From Paenibacillus sp. 481 (GTDB lineage: Bacteria > Bacillota > Bacilli > Paenibacillales > Paenibacillaceae): a DNA stretch of 64,000 nucleotides. Below, one piece after another: positions 20,293-28,516 of the stretch. The notes beneath the pieces are model-generated. The model searched no databases, was not told the DNA's origin, and worked only from the letters and a program-made list of their open reading frames with translations. Both the position numbers and the translations under genes were made by a program. The DNA lies in contig NZ_CP075175.1 of NCBI RefSeq assembly GCF_021223605.1, positions 2,734,501-2,798,500 on the forward strand, given 5' to 3'. Each line of letters begins with the position of its first letter. Within the stretch, counting starts at the first letter, position 1.

Positions 20293-21846
20293 ATGGATGC
20301 AAATCAAGTTCAACTGCTGCAATGGGGCGATCTCGCTGCTTTGGCACCGGAGCTGACGTTAGTTATTGCAGCTATCGTCATCTCGCTAATTGACTTGTTC
20401 CTTCCTCGCCGCGTGAATCGAAACGTGATCGGCTGGCTTTCGCTCGGTAGCGTGCTGGCCTCCTTAGGCTTTGTGCTATGGCAAATTGTACAGCGAGCAA
20501 AGCTGCCTCTGGAGGCATCGCAAGCAGTTCAATTGCTGAATCACAGCTATCGCATCGATGACTTTGCACTGCTGATCAAGATCGTGCTCTTGGTCGGCAC
20601 AGGCTTTGTCCTCTTGCTGAGCTTGGGTAGCCTGCGCGATGATGAGGAGGAAATCCCACATCGCGGCGAGTATTATTACTTTTTGTTGCCTGCTGCGGTA
20701 GGCGGGATGATTATGGCTTCTTCCGGCGATTTGATTACGCTGTATGTCGGCTTGGAGTTGCTTAGTATCACGTCTTACATCCTTGTCGGGATGAAGAAGA
20801 ATGACCGCAAAGCAACAGAAGGTGCCTTTAAGTACGTTGTGCTCGGAAGCGTCGCGTCAGCCTTTGTATTGTACGGGATGTCATTCGTTTACGGCATGAC
20901 AGGAACGACGAACCTAGGCGGAATTGCGGCGGGATTAAGAGATTATGGCGCATCGTTTGAAGCGCTAGTGTACGTCAGCTTTATCCTGATGTTCGTCGGC
21001 TTTGGCTTTAAGATTGCAGCTGCCCCTTTTCATGCATGGGCACCCGATGTGTACCAAGGTGCTGCAACGCCAGTTACAGCCTTTCTGGCAGTCGTGTCTA
21101 AAGCAGCGGGCTTCGCCATTTTGTTCCGCATATTTTACAACCTGTACTTTGCGTTAGGTGAAGGCTTTATTATTTTCATCGACTTATCAACGCTAATTCT
21201 TGGTGTGGCAGCTGCTTCGATGATTATCGGAACGACGATGGCGCTGCGGCAAGCGAATGCCAAACGACTGCTGGCGTTGTCAGGTATAGCAAATGCAGGT
21301 TATTTGCTCGTACCGATCGGTATTAATATCATTGGTGTGAATACGCTGCACTCCTCAAGCTTCTCCGAATTCTATTACTACTTGTTCGCATACATGTTCA
21401 CGAACATTGGTGCGTTCGCAGTGTTAATGGTAGTGGAGCGGTCAAGCGGACACGATGAGATGCGAGGCTATGCAGGCTTATACCATCGCTCACCATGGTT
21501 AGCGGCGGCCATGACTGTATTTGTGCTCTCGTTGGCGGGCATTCCAATTACGGCTGGATTTTTCGGCAAGTTGTTCATCATATTGGGGGCTGTCAGCACT
21601 CATGCGGTCTGGATTGCGATTGTCATTATGGTAACAAGCGTCATTTCGTTTTATTTTTACTTCGGCTTTATTCGCCAAATGTATATGCGAGCAGGGACGG
21701 ATGAGCAGGTGCGCATCGCTGTTCCTCATGGCATCGTCATTGGGGTGTGTGTACTCGCCGTGATCGCTTTAGGCGCGTTCCCGAACTTATTTTTAACAAT
21801 CGTAAACACAGCGTTTTCGATTCCGGTTGATTTATTTGTGAGATAG
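20293..21846 (+). CDS. nuoN: Complex I subunit NuoN (antiporter-like)
   Basis: Third antiporter-like subunit (517 residues, about 14 helices) and last gene of the operon. GLELLSITSYILVG supplies the conserved Glu, FKIAAAPFHAWAPDVYQGAATP the Lys and HAW signature, and LLALSGIANAGY the later helix motif. ATG 20293 follows AAGGGGG. A terminator lies 24 nt after the stop, closing an 11-gene set that lacks nuoE, nuoF and nuoG. Confidence 0.96.
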   Translation: MDANQVQLLQWGDLAALAPELTLVIAAIVISLIDLFLPRRVNRNVIGWLSLGSVLASLGFVLWQIVQRAKLPLEASQAVQLLNHSYRIDDFALLIKIVLLVGTGFVLLLSLGSLRDDEEEIPHRGEYYYFLLPAAVGGMIMASSGDLITLYVGLELLSITSYILVGMKKNDRKATEGAFKYVVLGSVASAFVLYGMSFVYGMTGTTNLGGIAAGLRDYGASFEALVYVSFILMFVGFGFKIAAAPFHAWAPDVYQGAATPVTAFLAVVSKAAGFAILFRIFYNLYFALGEGFIIFIDLSTLILGVAAASMIIGTTMALRQANAKRLLALSGIANAGYLLVPIGINIIGVNTLHSSSFSEFYYYLFAYMFTNIGAFAVLMVVERSSGHDEMRGYAGLYHRSPWLAAAMTVFVLSLAGIPITAGFFGKLFIILGAVSTHAVWIAIVIMVTSVISFYFYFGFIRQMYMRAGTDEQVRIAVPHGIVIGVCVLAVIALGAFPNLFLTIVNTAFSIPVDLFVR

Positions 21847-21870
21847 TGTTTCACAGGGGTGTTAAAGAAT

Positions 21871-21916
21871 AGCCTGCGGTTGCTCAGTTGGGGCAATTTT
21901 CGCAGGCTATTTTTTT
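21871..21916 (+). terminator. Terminator of the nuo operon
   Basis: AGCCTGCG (21871-21878) pairs perfectly with CGCAGGCT (21901-21908), with an inner TTGC/GCAA pairing, followed by A and seven T. Confidence 0.92.
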
Positions 21917-21998
21917 CTGAATGATGCTTATGAGCGCCTTCGTGACCTCTAGTTCAAATTACCTAAAATTACTCTTTTTAAAAGGAATCCCCCATCTG

Positions 21999-22032
21999 GT
22001 GGCGAATGTAATTAACTTGGCAAAAACGCCAC
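21999..22032. repeat. Inverted repeat upstream of the protease gene
   Basis: GTGGCG (21999-22004) and CGCCAC (22027-22032) flank a 22-nt AT-rich spacer 25 nt before the protease start. It could be an operator or a leader hairpin; the arms are short. Confidence 0.3.
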
Positions 22033-22056
22033 ACTGAAGCATATTGGATGGGATAA

Positions 22057-24480
22057 ATGATGATACGATGGCGTCGTGCCCGTATGTCGTGCTTAATTGC
22101 AGCACTGGTTCTTATGTCACTATTTGTGACTTGGTCCATCATTGGTCAATTTGGCCAAAGAGACGCAACCAGCTCTAACCCCCCTTGGATGAAGTACGTG
22201 GATCAATCAACAGGTGCAGGGGATGCGCAGCATAACACGGCAGCGACTTCTTGGATTGTAAAATGGAAGCATGGAAACAAGGATGAACGTCTTTTGGCGC
22301 AAAGTGAACTCATAGATGAACAGCCTGAAGTTGGGATTAGCGTGATAAGGCCGAATAGTGACTCTGTATTGGAGGATTGGATATCTGCGCTTAAGCAGTC
22401 CAAGCACGTGGAGTACGTTCATCCGAACCATCAGGTGAATACGTTGAGTCCGGTTAGTAAGAAACTGCTCGATCAACCCGAACTGAATAAAATGCTAGGT
22501 TCGATTAGGCCGAATGATGTCCTGTACGGTCAACAGCATTATTTACGGCAAATTGGTGTGGATCGCGCATGGTCAAGAACACGGGGCAATTCACATATTA
22601 CGATTGCGTTAGTGGATACAGGGGTCGATTTGGATCACCCCGATCTACAAATGAATTTAGTTAAAGGTGTAAATTTGCTTGAGAGCGGTCCGCCGCAAGA
22701 TGATAACGGACATGGCACGAGTGTGGCTGGAGTACTGGCCGCCGTAGGCAATAACAACAAAGGGACGACTGGAGTCATGTGGTCATCCCGTATTATGCCG
22801 ATTAAGGCGCTCGATGATCGTGGATCTGGCGATGAAGATAAGCTTGGTGCAGGGATTATATATGCAGTTGATCACGGTGCCAAAATTGTCGTCATGTCGG
22901 TCGGGCTGTACCGATATTCGCCCTATATGCAGGACATTGTTAACTATGCCGAAAAAAGAGGCGTACTACTGATTGCAGCCACGGGGAATGACGGTGTTTT
23001 ATATCAGGACAAAGTAGCTGTCAAATATCCAGCGGCATACCCAACGGTGTTAGCGGTTGGCGGTATGACGCCGCAAAAAAAAGTGGAGCCGCGCTCCAAT
23101 ACAGGAGCAGAGGTTGACCTCGTGGCACCGTGGCATGTGTTTACGACTTGGTTAGGTGGTAGTTACAAAGCAGATGAAGGCACGTCGATGGCTGCTCCGC
23201 AAGTTGCGGGTGTTGCAGCTCTCGTCTGGAGCAGACATCCGCATTTAAAGCCGTATCAAATTAGGCAGCATTTGCAGGCGACAGCTGAAGATATTGAGGA
23301 AAAGGGCCGAGATTACAAAAGCGGCTTCGGTCTAGTGCGTGCCGACAAGGCGTTAACGACACCACCGACGGATGATGCCCTAGCGACGCATGAGTTGCGT
23401 AGTAAAGCGCAGCTGTTTCCGATCGATACTTCTTTAAGTAGTGTGTTATCTGATGGGAAGGATCGAGATTGGTATACGTTTGATGCACCATATGACGGCA
23501 CACTTTCCCTTCAGTATCAGCGAGTAAGTGGCACGGCTAAAGCGCGAGTAACCCACTATGTGGGTGATCGAAAGTCGGGAACGACTTATCGTAATCTCGG
23601 ACATCAAGTGACTTCTATCCCTGTGAAAAAGGGAAAGAACATGCTTAAAGTTGTGATGGACCCCAACTCGGAGTCATCTGCTTTAACATACAAGCTTGCT
23701 TCGCGGTTTATTGTGCATGCTGATCCGTTTGAACCGAACGATAAGCAGTTTCAAGCCTATACGTTATCTGCCCGCGCACAGCAGGTGGAAGGAACATTTA
23801 GTCATGTAGGTGATATGGACTGGTATGTCATTCAAGTGCCAACGAAAGGGACTTTGCGGTTGAAAATGACATCCGATACCGTACGCATTGATCCTGCGTT
23901 GGAGTTAAGGAGCGCTTCTGGAAGCTCATTTGAACCCCAATGGATCGATGATCATGATGAAGGTCAATCAGAGATGATTGTCCTGCCTGATTTGCAGCCA
24001 GGAAAATATTATATATTAGCGCAAAATGCAGTTACAGCGCGCCCGTCTCCCGCAGCAGGGGGGTATAAGTTGAACGTGGAATTCATTACGCAGCACACGG
24101 ATCTTCATGAGCCAAACGACAAAATGTATCAAGCGGTAACGATTAGTGAGGGAACCGAATATACGGGTGTGTTTGCCCATGATAACGATACGGATTGGTT
24201 TCAGTTCCGTACAGATAAGCTCCTACAGGGGGCGTTTCAAGTGGACAATTTGCCGTCGAACCGGACCGTTTCCATGGTCATTATGGATAAGCAGCAGAAG
24301 CAACTTGGGGCTGCGCGTAACCAATACGGTGAAACATCGGTGAAAGCAGATGTCAAATTGGTACCCGGAACGTATTATATTCGCTTAAATACAAACTATA
24401 AATTTGATACACGGTTTTATCATTTTTTTGTAAAGACAAGTGAACCGATAGCTGAACCACAAAAGCTGAAAAGCCATTAA
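22057..24480 (+). CDS. Secreted subtilisin-like serine protease (S8) with C-terminal PPC-like domains
   Basis: Exported protease of 807 residues. A signal/anchor segment lies at about 10-31, then an inhibitor-like propeptide (about 60-130) and the peptidase S8 domain (about 155-435). The catalytic triad is Asp187 (VDTGVD), His219 (GHGTSVAG) and Ser377 (GTSMAAPQ), with the oxyanion Asn311 in ATGND. Residues 440-800 hold three beta-sandwich repeats of the pre-peptidase C-terminal type; the second and third start with EPND and contain D-DWY/F-F motifs. Start ATG 22057 or 22060 after GGATGGGA. It stands alone between the nuo terminator and a DUF1146 gene. Target proteins are unknown; roles in nutrition or surface-protein turnover are both possible. 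Confidence 0.9.
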   Translation: MMIRWRRARMSCLIAALVLMSLFVTWSIIGQFGQRDATSSNPPWMKYVDQSTGAGDAQHNTAATSWIVKWKHGNKDERLLAQSELIDEQPEVGISVIRPNSDSVLEDWISALKQSKHVEYVHPNHQVNTLSPVSKKLLDQPELNKMLGSIRPNDVLYGQQHYLRQIGVDRAWSRTRGNSHITIALVDTGVDLDHPDLQMNLVKGVNLLESGPPQDDNGHGTSVAGVLAAVGNNNKGTTGVMWSSRIMPIKALDDRGSGDEDKLGAGIIYAVDHGAKIVVMSVGLYRYSPYMQDIVNYAEKRGVLLIAATGNDGVLYQDKVAVKYPAAYPTVLAVGGMTPQKKVEPRSNTGAEVDLVAPWHVFTTWLGGSYKADEGTSMAAPQVAGVAALVWSRHPHLKPYQIRQHLQATAEDIEEKGRDYKSGFGLVRADKALTTPPTDDALATHELRSKAQLFPIDTSLSSVLSDGKDRDWYTFDAPYDGTLSLQYQRVSGTAKARVTHYVGDRKSGTTYRNLGHQVTSIPVKKGKNMLKVVMDPNSESSALTYKLASRFIVHADPFEPNDKQFQAYTLSARAQQVEGTFSHVGDMDWYVIQVPTKGTLRLKMTSDTVRIDPALELRSASGSSFEPQWIDDHDEGQSEMIVLPDLQPGKYYILAQNAVTARPSPAAGGYKLNVEFITQHTDLHEPNDKMYQAVTISEGTEYTGVFAHDNDTDWFQFRTDKLLQGAFQVDNLPSNRTVSMVIMDKQQKQLGAARNQYGETSVKADVKLVPGTYYIRLNTNYKFDTRFYHFFVKTSEPIAEPQKLKSH

Positions 24481-24520
24481 GATTCCACAATCATCTCAGA
24501 AATACAAGGAGGTAATCAGT

Positions 24521-24781
24521 ATGAATGAGCTGGATCAAGTGAATCAAGTGACGACATCCCTCGGGATTGGTGGATTACTGAGCATGCTTATTACGCTCAT
24601 GTGCATTGCTGTCGCTTGGTGGTCGCTGCAACATTTGAAGCTTGACCTCTTTATACGCCATCCCCAAGGACCTCGGGGAAAAATGCTGCAATTACTGCTG
24701 GCGATTATTGTCGGACGTGCGGTGGCGCAGTTTTTTATCGAGTATTGGGGTTGGACAAACTCTTTGCGCTTGCTGTTTTGA
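24521..24781 (+). CDS. DUF1146 (YwzB-like) small membrane protein
   Basis: 86 residues with two hydrophobic helices (about 15-36 and 53-72) separated by a basic segment, LFIRHPQGPRGK. This pattern and the position between respiratory/ATP synthase genes and murA match the DUF1146 family of Bacillales, whose function is unknown. AAGGAGGTAA precedes ATG 24521. No terminator is visible after it, only a perfect inverted repeat at 24826-24867. Confidence 0.8.
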   Translation: MNELDQVNQVTTSLGIGGLLSMLITLMCIAVAWWSLQHLKLDLFIRHPQGPRGKMLQLLLAIIVGRAVAQFFIEYWGWTNSLRLLF

Positions 24782-24825
24782 CGGAATTGTTCGTGGTTAA
24801 GAGTCATCATGAATAAACAAACCGA

Positions 24826-24867
24826 TTATTCGACATGAATAGCGGCGGAGCTGGATTTGTCGAATAA
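24826..24867. repeat. Perfect 10-bp inverted repeat in the DUF1146-murA gap
   Basis: TTATTCGACA (24826-24835) and TGTCGAATAA (24858-24867) are exact reverse complements around a 22-nt GC-richer centre. No T run follows, so it is not a typical terminator; an operator or an RNA hairpin is possible. The rest of the 370-nt gap (24782-25151) holds candidate -35/-10 pairs and no gene. Confidence 0.5.
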
Positions 24868-24939
24868 CATCGACGCAATTTGTAAACAATGGATAAGGCA
24901 ACCAAGAAAAATGTGGCATACAACTGACAAAAATAACGC

Positions 24940-24969
24940 TTGTCCATCTCTACAATGCGATGTTATTAT
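24940..24969 (+). promoter_or_regulatory. Candidate murA promoter
   Basis: TTGTCC (24940-24945), 18 bp, TATTAT (24964-24969). A second -10-like TATAAT at 25021-25026 lacks a good -35. Either could drive murA, which has no other obvious promoter. Confidence 0.35.
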
Positions 24970-25151
24970 GGAATTTGGGTGACAAAAAGAGTATCATTTT
25001 TCTAGTTGAATAAGCTTAAGTATAATTATTCACGTATACTCGACTTATTCAGCTCGATGAAACAGTAAGTTCGATCGCAATGGTGATAACGCTGCTGTTT
25101 CGATTTAAGGATATAGATGATGGGGCGAAAAAGAGCGCGGAGGGAAACATG

Positions 25152-26474
25152 ATGAGCAAATTTATCGTCCGCGGAGGCAAACGACTGACGGGCACAGTTC
25201 GCGTAAGTGGAGCGAAGAATTCGGTGCTACCGATCATCGCTGCTTCGTTATTGGGAGAAGAGGGCGTTAGCGTAATTCACGACGCACCCCCACTAGACGA
25301 TGTTAAGACGATACAAAATGTGTTGGGCAAGCTGGGAGCCAGCATTACATATGCCAATGAAACGATGCGAGTTAATGCTGAGCAGCTTCATTCTCATGAA
25401 GCGCCGTATGAATTCGTTCGCAAAATGCGAGCGTCGTTTCTCGTCATGGGTCCACTGTTGGCGCGCGCAGGACATGCACGCATCTCCTTGCCGGGCGGAT
25501 GTGCTATCGGCACAAGACCGATTGATCAGCACCTTAAAGGGTTTGAGGCAATGGGCGCTGAGATCGGACTCGGACAAGGGTATATTGAAGCTAAAGTTAA
25601 TGGCCGATTAAAGGGCGCAAAAATTTATTTGGACGTTGCAAGCGTTGGTGCTACAGAGAACATTATGATGGCTGCAACGATGGCAGAAGGTACGACTACG
25701 ATTGAGAACGCTGCGCGTGAACCTGAAATCGTTGACTTGGCGAACTATTTGAACAAAATGGGCGCTAAAGTTCGTGGTGCAGGTACAGGTGTTATTCGTA
25801 TCGAAGGTGTAGAACGTATGCGTGCTGCTGAGCATGTCGTTATTCCTGACCGCGTTGAAGCGGGCACATATATGGTTGCCGCTGCAATGACGGGTGGAGA
25901 CGTATATGTAGAGGGAGCGATCGCTGACCACCTTGGTCCGGTCATTTCCAAGATGGAGGAAATGGGTGTAACGATCGAACCTGATGAGAACGGTATTCGC
26001 GTGCGCGCGGACAAACCACTCAAAGCGGTTGATGTGAAGACATTGCCGTATCCAGGATTCCCTACGGATATGCAGTCGCAAATGATGGCGCTGCTGCTCG
26101 TAGCGGAAGGTGCTTCCGTCGTGACAGAAACCGTGTTCGAGAACCGGTTTATGCATGTGGATGAGTTCAATTTAATGAACGCAAATATTAAAGTTGAAGG
26201 CCGTTCGGCTGTCGTTCCAGGGAAAGTAAAGCTTACTGGAGCGAAAGTGTGTGCGACTGATTTGCGCGCAGGCGCAGCGCTGATTTGCGCTGGTTTGGTA
26301 GCGGAAGGTACAACTGAAGTAGGCGGCGTTCATCATATTGATCGTGGCTACGTTCATTTGGCGGAGAAATTGTCTGCATTAGGTGCTGACATTTACCGCG
26401 TATCCTTAGAAGAAGAATCTACGAAAGCTGAAGCGGAAGGTAAACTTCTTAACGTTCAGCCGACGTGGGCATAA
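25152..26474 (+). CDS. murA: UDP-N-acetylglucosamine 1-carboxyvinyltransferase
   Basis: First committed step of peptidoglycan synthesis: enolpyruvyl transfer from PEP to UDP-GlcNAc in the cytosol. 440 residues with the family's GAKNSVLP (Lys22 region) and the active-site loop [10 protein letters not shown] with Cys117, the residue alkylated by fosfomycin. ATG 25152 is preferred over ATG 25149 and a long upstream extension because GCGGAGGG (25137-25144) is 7-8 nt before it and the product begins MSKFIVRGG. Firmicutes often carry two MurA genes; position after a DUF1146 gene resembles murAA of Bacillus. A short Lys/Glu/Ala-rich tail follows the last conserved segment. Confidence 0.95.
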   Translation: MSKFIVRGGKRLTGTVRVSGAKNSVLPIIAASLLGEEGVSVIHDAPPLDDVKTIQNVLGKLGASITYANETMRVNAEQLHSHEAPYEFVRKMRASFLVMGPLLARAGHARISLPGGCAIGTRPIDQHLKGFEAMGAEIGLGQGYIEAKVNGRLKGAKIYLDVASVGATENIMMAATMAEGTTTIENAAREPEIVDLANYLNKMGAKVRGAGTGVIRIEGVERMRAAEHVVIPDRVEAGTYMVAAAMTGGDVYVEGAIADHLGPVISKMEEMGVTIEPDENGIRVRADKPLKAVDVKTLPYPGFPTDMQSQMMALLLVAEGASVVTETVFENRFMHVDEFNLMNANIKVEGRSAVVPGKVKLTGAKVCATDLRAGAALICAGLVAEGTTEVGGVHHIDRGYVHLAEKLSALGADIYRVSLEEESTKAEAEGKLLNVQPTWA

Positions 26475-26516
26475 CTAAACGTAAATAAATAACTGTATTT
26501 AATATAGGGTGAACCA

Positions 26517-26546
26517 GGCTGTCTCTTATGAGACGGTCTTTTTTTT
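26517..26546 (+). terminator. Terminator of murA
   Basis: GGCTGTCTC (26517-26525) pairs with GAGACGGTC (26530-26538), 9 bp with two G-T pairs and a 4-nt loop, followed by eight T. Confidence 0.88.
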
Positions 26547-26670
26547 ATGTTTAAGCCTCTATTTATTAAACGGCGGTGTTCATTTTTTATTACAGGTTAC
26601 TGGCTCTTTTGTAAAAATGACTGTTCAGGTATTCAAAAAAGAGTGGAATCGTTCGTTATATATAGTAGGA

Positions 26671-26790
26671 CATTGTAAATCTTTGTAGATCTTTGTAGGG
26701 CGTATAAGGTGATTGAAGGTCAATGAAGGTCGTTTAAGGTCTTTGAAGGCTATTGAAGGCTATTGAAGGCTATTGAAGGCCATTGGCCAT
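26671..26790 (+). repeat. Twelve degenerate 10-bp tandem units in a leader region
   Basis: Units run exactly in 10-bp register from 26671 to 26790. Units 5 and 8-11 approach the consensus yaTTGAAGGy (three consecutive copies of TATTGAAGGC at 26751-26780); outer units are more diverged, for example CTTTGTAGAT. Most inner units carry an AAGG core that resembles a ribosome site. The array ends 30 nt before the start of the Big_2-like surface protein. Confidence 0.85.
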
Positions 26791-26820
26791 CCACTCAAAT
26801 TCGAAAGGAGTTATTTTTTA

Positions 26821-28209
26821 ATGGGATCAGTAGTCCAAGCATTACATGAACGTTTACGGAAACAGGGCGGATTGGTAGTCGCTCTGTTCGTTGCTATGCT
26901 GTTTGTTAGTTTTATATCTGGTGAGCAGTTGTTAGCTGCGAGCGCAAAGGAAACATTTAAGTTAAAAGCATCGTTGAGCAGTTTGGAAGTGGCAGTAGGT
27001 AAGGAGACGGCACTCCCTGTCATATCAGTTGTATATTCCGATGGGCGGACGGTAGATGTAACGAAAGATGTAACATGGCATACAAGTTCGCAATTGCTAG
27101 TCGTTTCCGGAGGTAAAGTAAAAGGAATGGCTGCATCATCTGAGACGTTGAAAGCTTCCTACAATAACAAGACCATCTCGGTCAAGGTTAAGATTCTAGA
27201 CGATTTTGCTAATTATGAAATTGTGCCTAGTTCAATTACGATTGGTGCGGGCTCTTCTACAACGATTAAAGTAAATGGCATTTATGCCAGTGGTAAAAAG
27301 GTTTCTTTAGGTAGCAAAGTGAAATGGACATCGGGCAACGGGCAAGTCGCTACTGTTCGCGGTACCGCGGTTAAGGGAATTGCGGAGGGAACGACTAACT
27401 TAGTTGGAACGTTCCGTGATCGCACATTTCAAATTCCAGTGAAAGTTACGCCGAAAATGAAGAAGTTGGTTGTTACGCCTGCTCGCATGAACCTTTCTAC
27501 AGGACAGTCGGCTTCCTTCACTGTTCAGGCCGTATATGAAGGTGGAAAAATTACGGATGTGACGACGCAAGCTGTGATTAAGACTTCGAAGGCAGTTGTT
27601 CAAGTATCTGCTGGGCAAGTGAGAGCTGTGAGCCCGGGAAGTGCAACGGTAAGTGTATCTTTTGGTGGTAAGACGGCTTCTATCTCGGTTAAGGTAAATG
27701 AACAATTGACGAGCTACAATTTGGAGACGACGAGTACGAATCTGATTGCAGGAGCTACGAAACAGATTAAGTTATTCGGTGTTTATAGCAGCGGCAAGAA
27801 GATTACGCTTCATCAGCACATCCAATGGAAGTCCAACAATGAGTCTGTTGCAAAAGTAAGCAAGAGCGGCACGATCAAAGCTATCGGCGAAGGTTCGACG
27901 ATAGTAGTAGGTACGTACCAAGGCAGAACCTTTGAAGTGTCGGTTAACGTTAGTCCGAAGCTTGTGAAGCTAACGGTGTCGCCTACGAAGATGAAGCTGG
28001 CTGCTAATCAAGCTTCTACCTATCAAGTAAATGCCGTGTACAGTGGCGGCAAAACGGTCAATGTCACGTCGCAAGCTATAGTGAAAATTTCGAAGAGCAT
28101 TGTAAAGGTGGAAAATGGTACGGTAACAGCTTTAAGTAAAGGAACGACATCGGTAAAGTTTATTTACGGTGGCAAGAGCGCATCGTTGAGTGTTACGGTG
28201 CTGAAGTAA
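26821..28209 (+). CDS. Secreted protein with about five Big_2-like Ig domains
   Basis: 462 residues. After an N-terminal basic region and a hydrophobic export segment (about 18-40) there are five tandem beta-sandwich units of about 80-85 residues, beginning near residues 51, 131, 214, 298 and 383. Each shows the Big_2 pattern: a threshold strand, a Y-SGGK or YASGKK turn, V-WKS/T, and a G-V-A-G-TT turn before the last strand. Units 2 and 4, and 3 and 5, resemble each other most, suggesting duplication of a two-unit block. No SLH or LPXTG anchor is seen, so retention at the wall is uncertain. ATG 26821 has AAAGGAG; an in-frame TTG at 26773 lies inside the decameric array. Confidence 0.78.
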   Translation: MGSVVQALHERLRKQGGLVVALFVAMLFVSFISGEQLLAASAKETFKLKASLSSLEVAVGKETALPVISVVYSDGRTVDVTKDVTWHTSSQLLVVSGGKVKGMAASSETLKASYNNKTISVKVKILDDFANYEIVPSSITIGAGSSTTIKVNGIYASGKKVSLGSKVKWTSGNGQVATVRGTAVKGIAEGTTNLVGTFRDRTFQIPVKVTPKMKKLVVTPARMNLSTGQSASFTVQAVYEGGKITDVTTQAVIKTSKAVVQVSAGQVRAVSPGSATVSVSFGGKTASISVKVNEQLTSYNLETTSTNLIAGATKQIKLFGVYSSGKKITLHQHIQWKSNNESVAKVSKSGTIKAIGEGSTIVVGTYQGRTFEVSVNVSPKLVKLTVSPTKMKLAANQASTYQVNAVYSGGKTVNVTSQAIVKISKSIVKVENGTVTALSKGTTSVKFIYGGKSASLSVTVLK

Positions 28210-28313
28210 GTTAGAGGGACTCGGACGATTTCGGAGAATAACCAATGAGGGGTTACGTTTTTGGACCTCCGTCACACAAGAACAAACCTATTTGTTTGCC
28301 AACATGGAGAGAA

Positions 28314-28357
28314 GGGTGTCTGGCAGTCATTTTAATGACTGTTGAGACGCCCTTTTT
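28314..28357 (+). terminator. Terminator after the Big_2-like gene
   Basis: GGGTGTCT (28314-28321) with AGACGCCC (28345-28352), then CAGTCA (28324-28329) with TGACTG (28336-28341), followed by five T. The remaining sequence to 28516 holds no gene; CATAGTTT at 28440 is only a weak sigma-E -10 match. Confidence 0.88.
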
Positions 28358-28516
28358 GTGTGAATATATATGGAAGGCAATGAAATGAAATGGTAGGGCC
28401 ACACTTAAAAGCACGAGGTTCTACTATCTACTAAATTAACATAGTTTAAACAAGAACGAGTTAAGAAATCACGAGACTTCTAATTGTAAATTAAAAAGTA
28501 GGAGGTGAAAGGAGTT

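Noticed and set aside
26671..26790. CRISPR array
   Set aside because: The 10-bp units are directly abutting with no spacers, far below CRISPR repeat length, and no cas genes are present.
28440..28447. Sigma-E promoter of spoIID (CATAGTTT)
   Set aside because: The -10 is only a partial match and no -35 was found at 13-15 bp, although spoIID is expected to be sigma-E-dependent.
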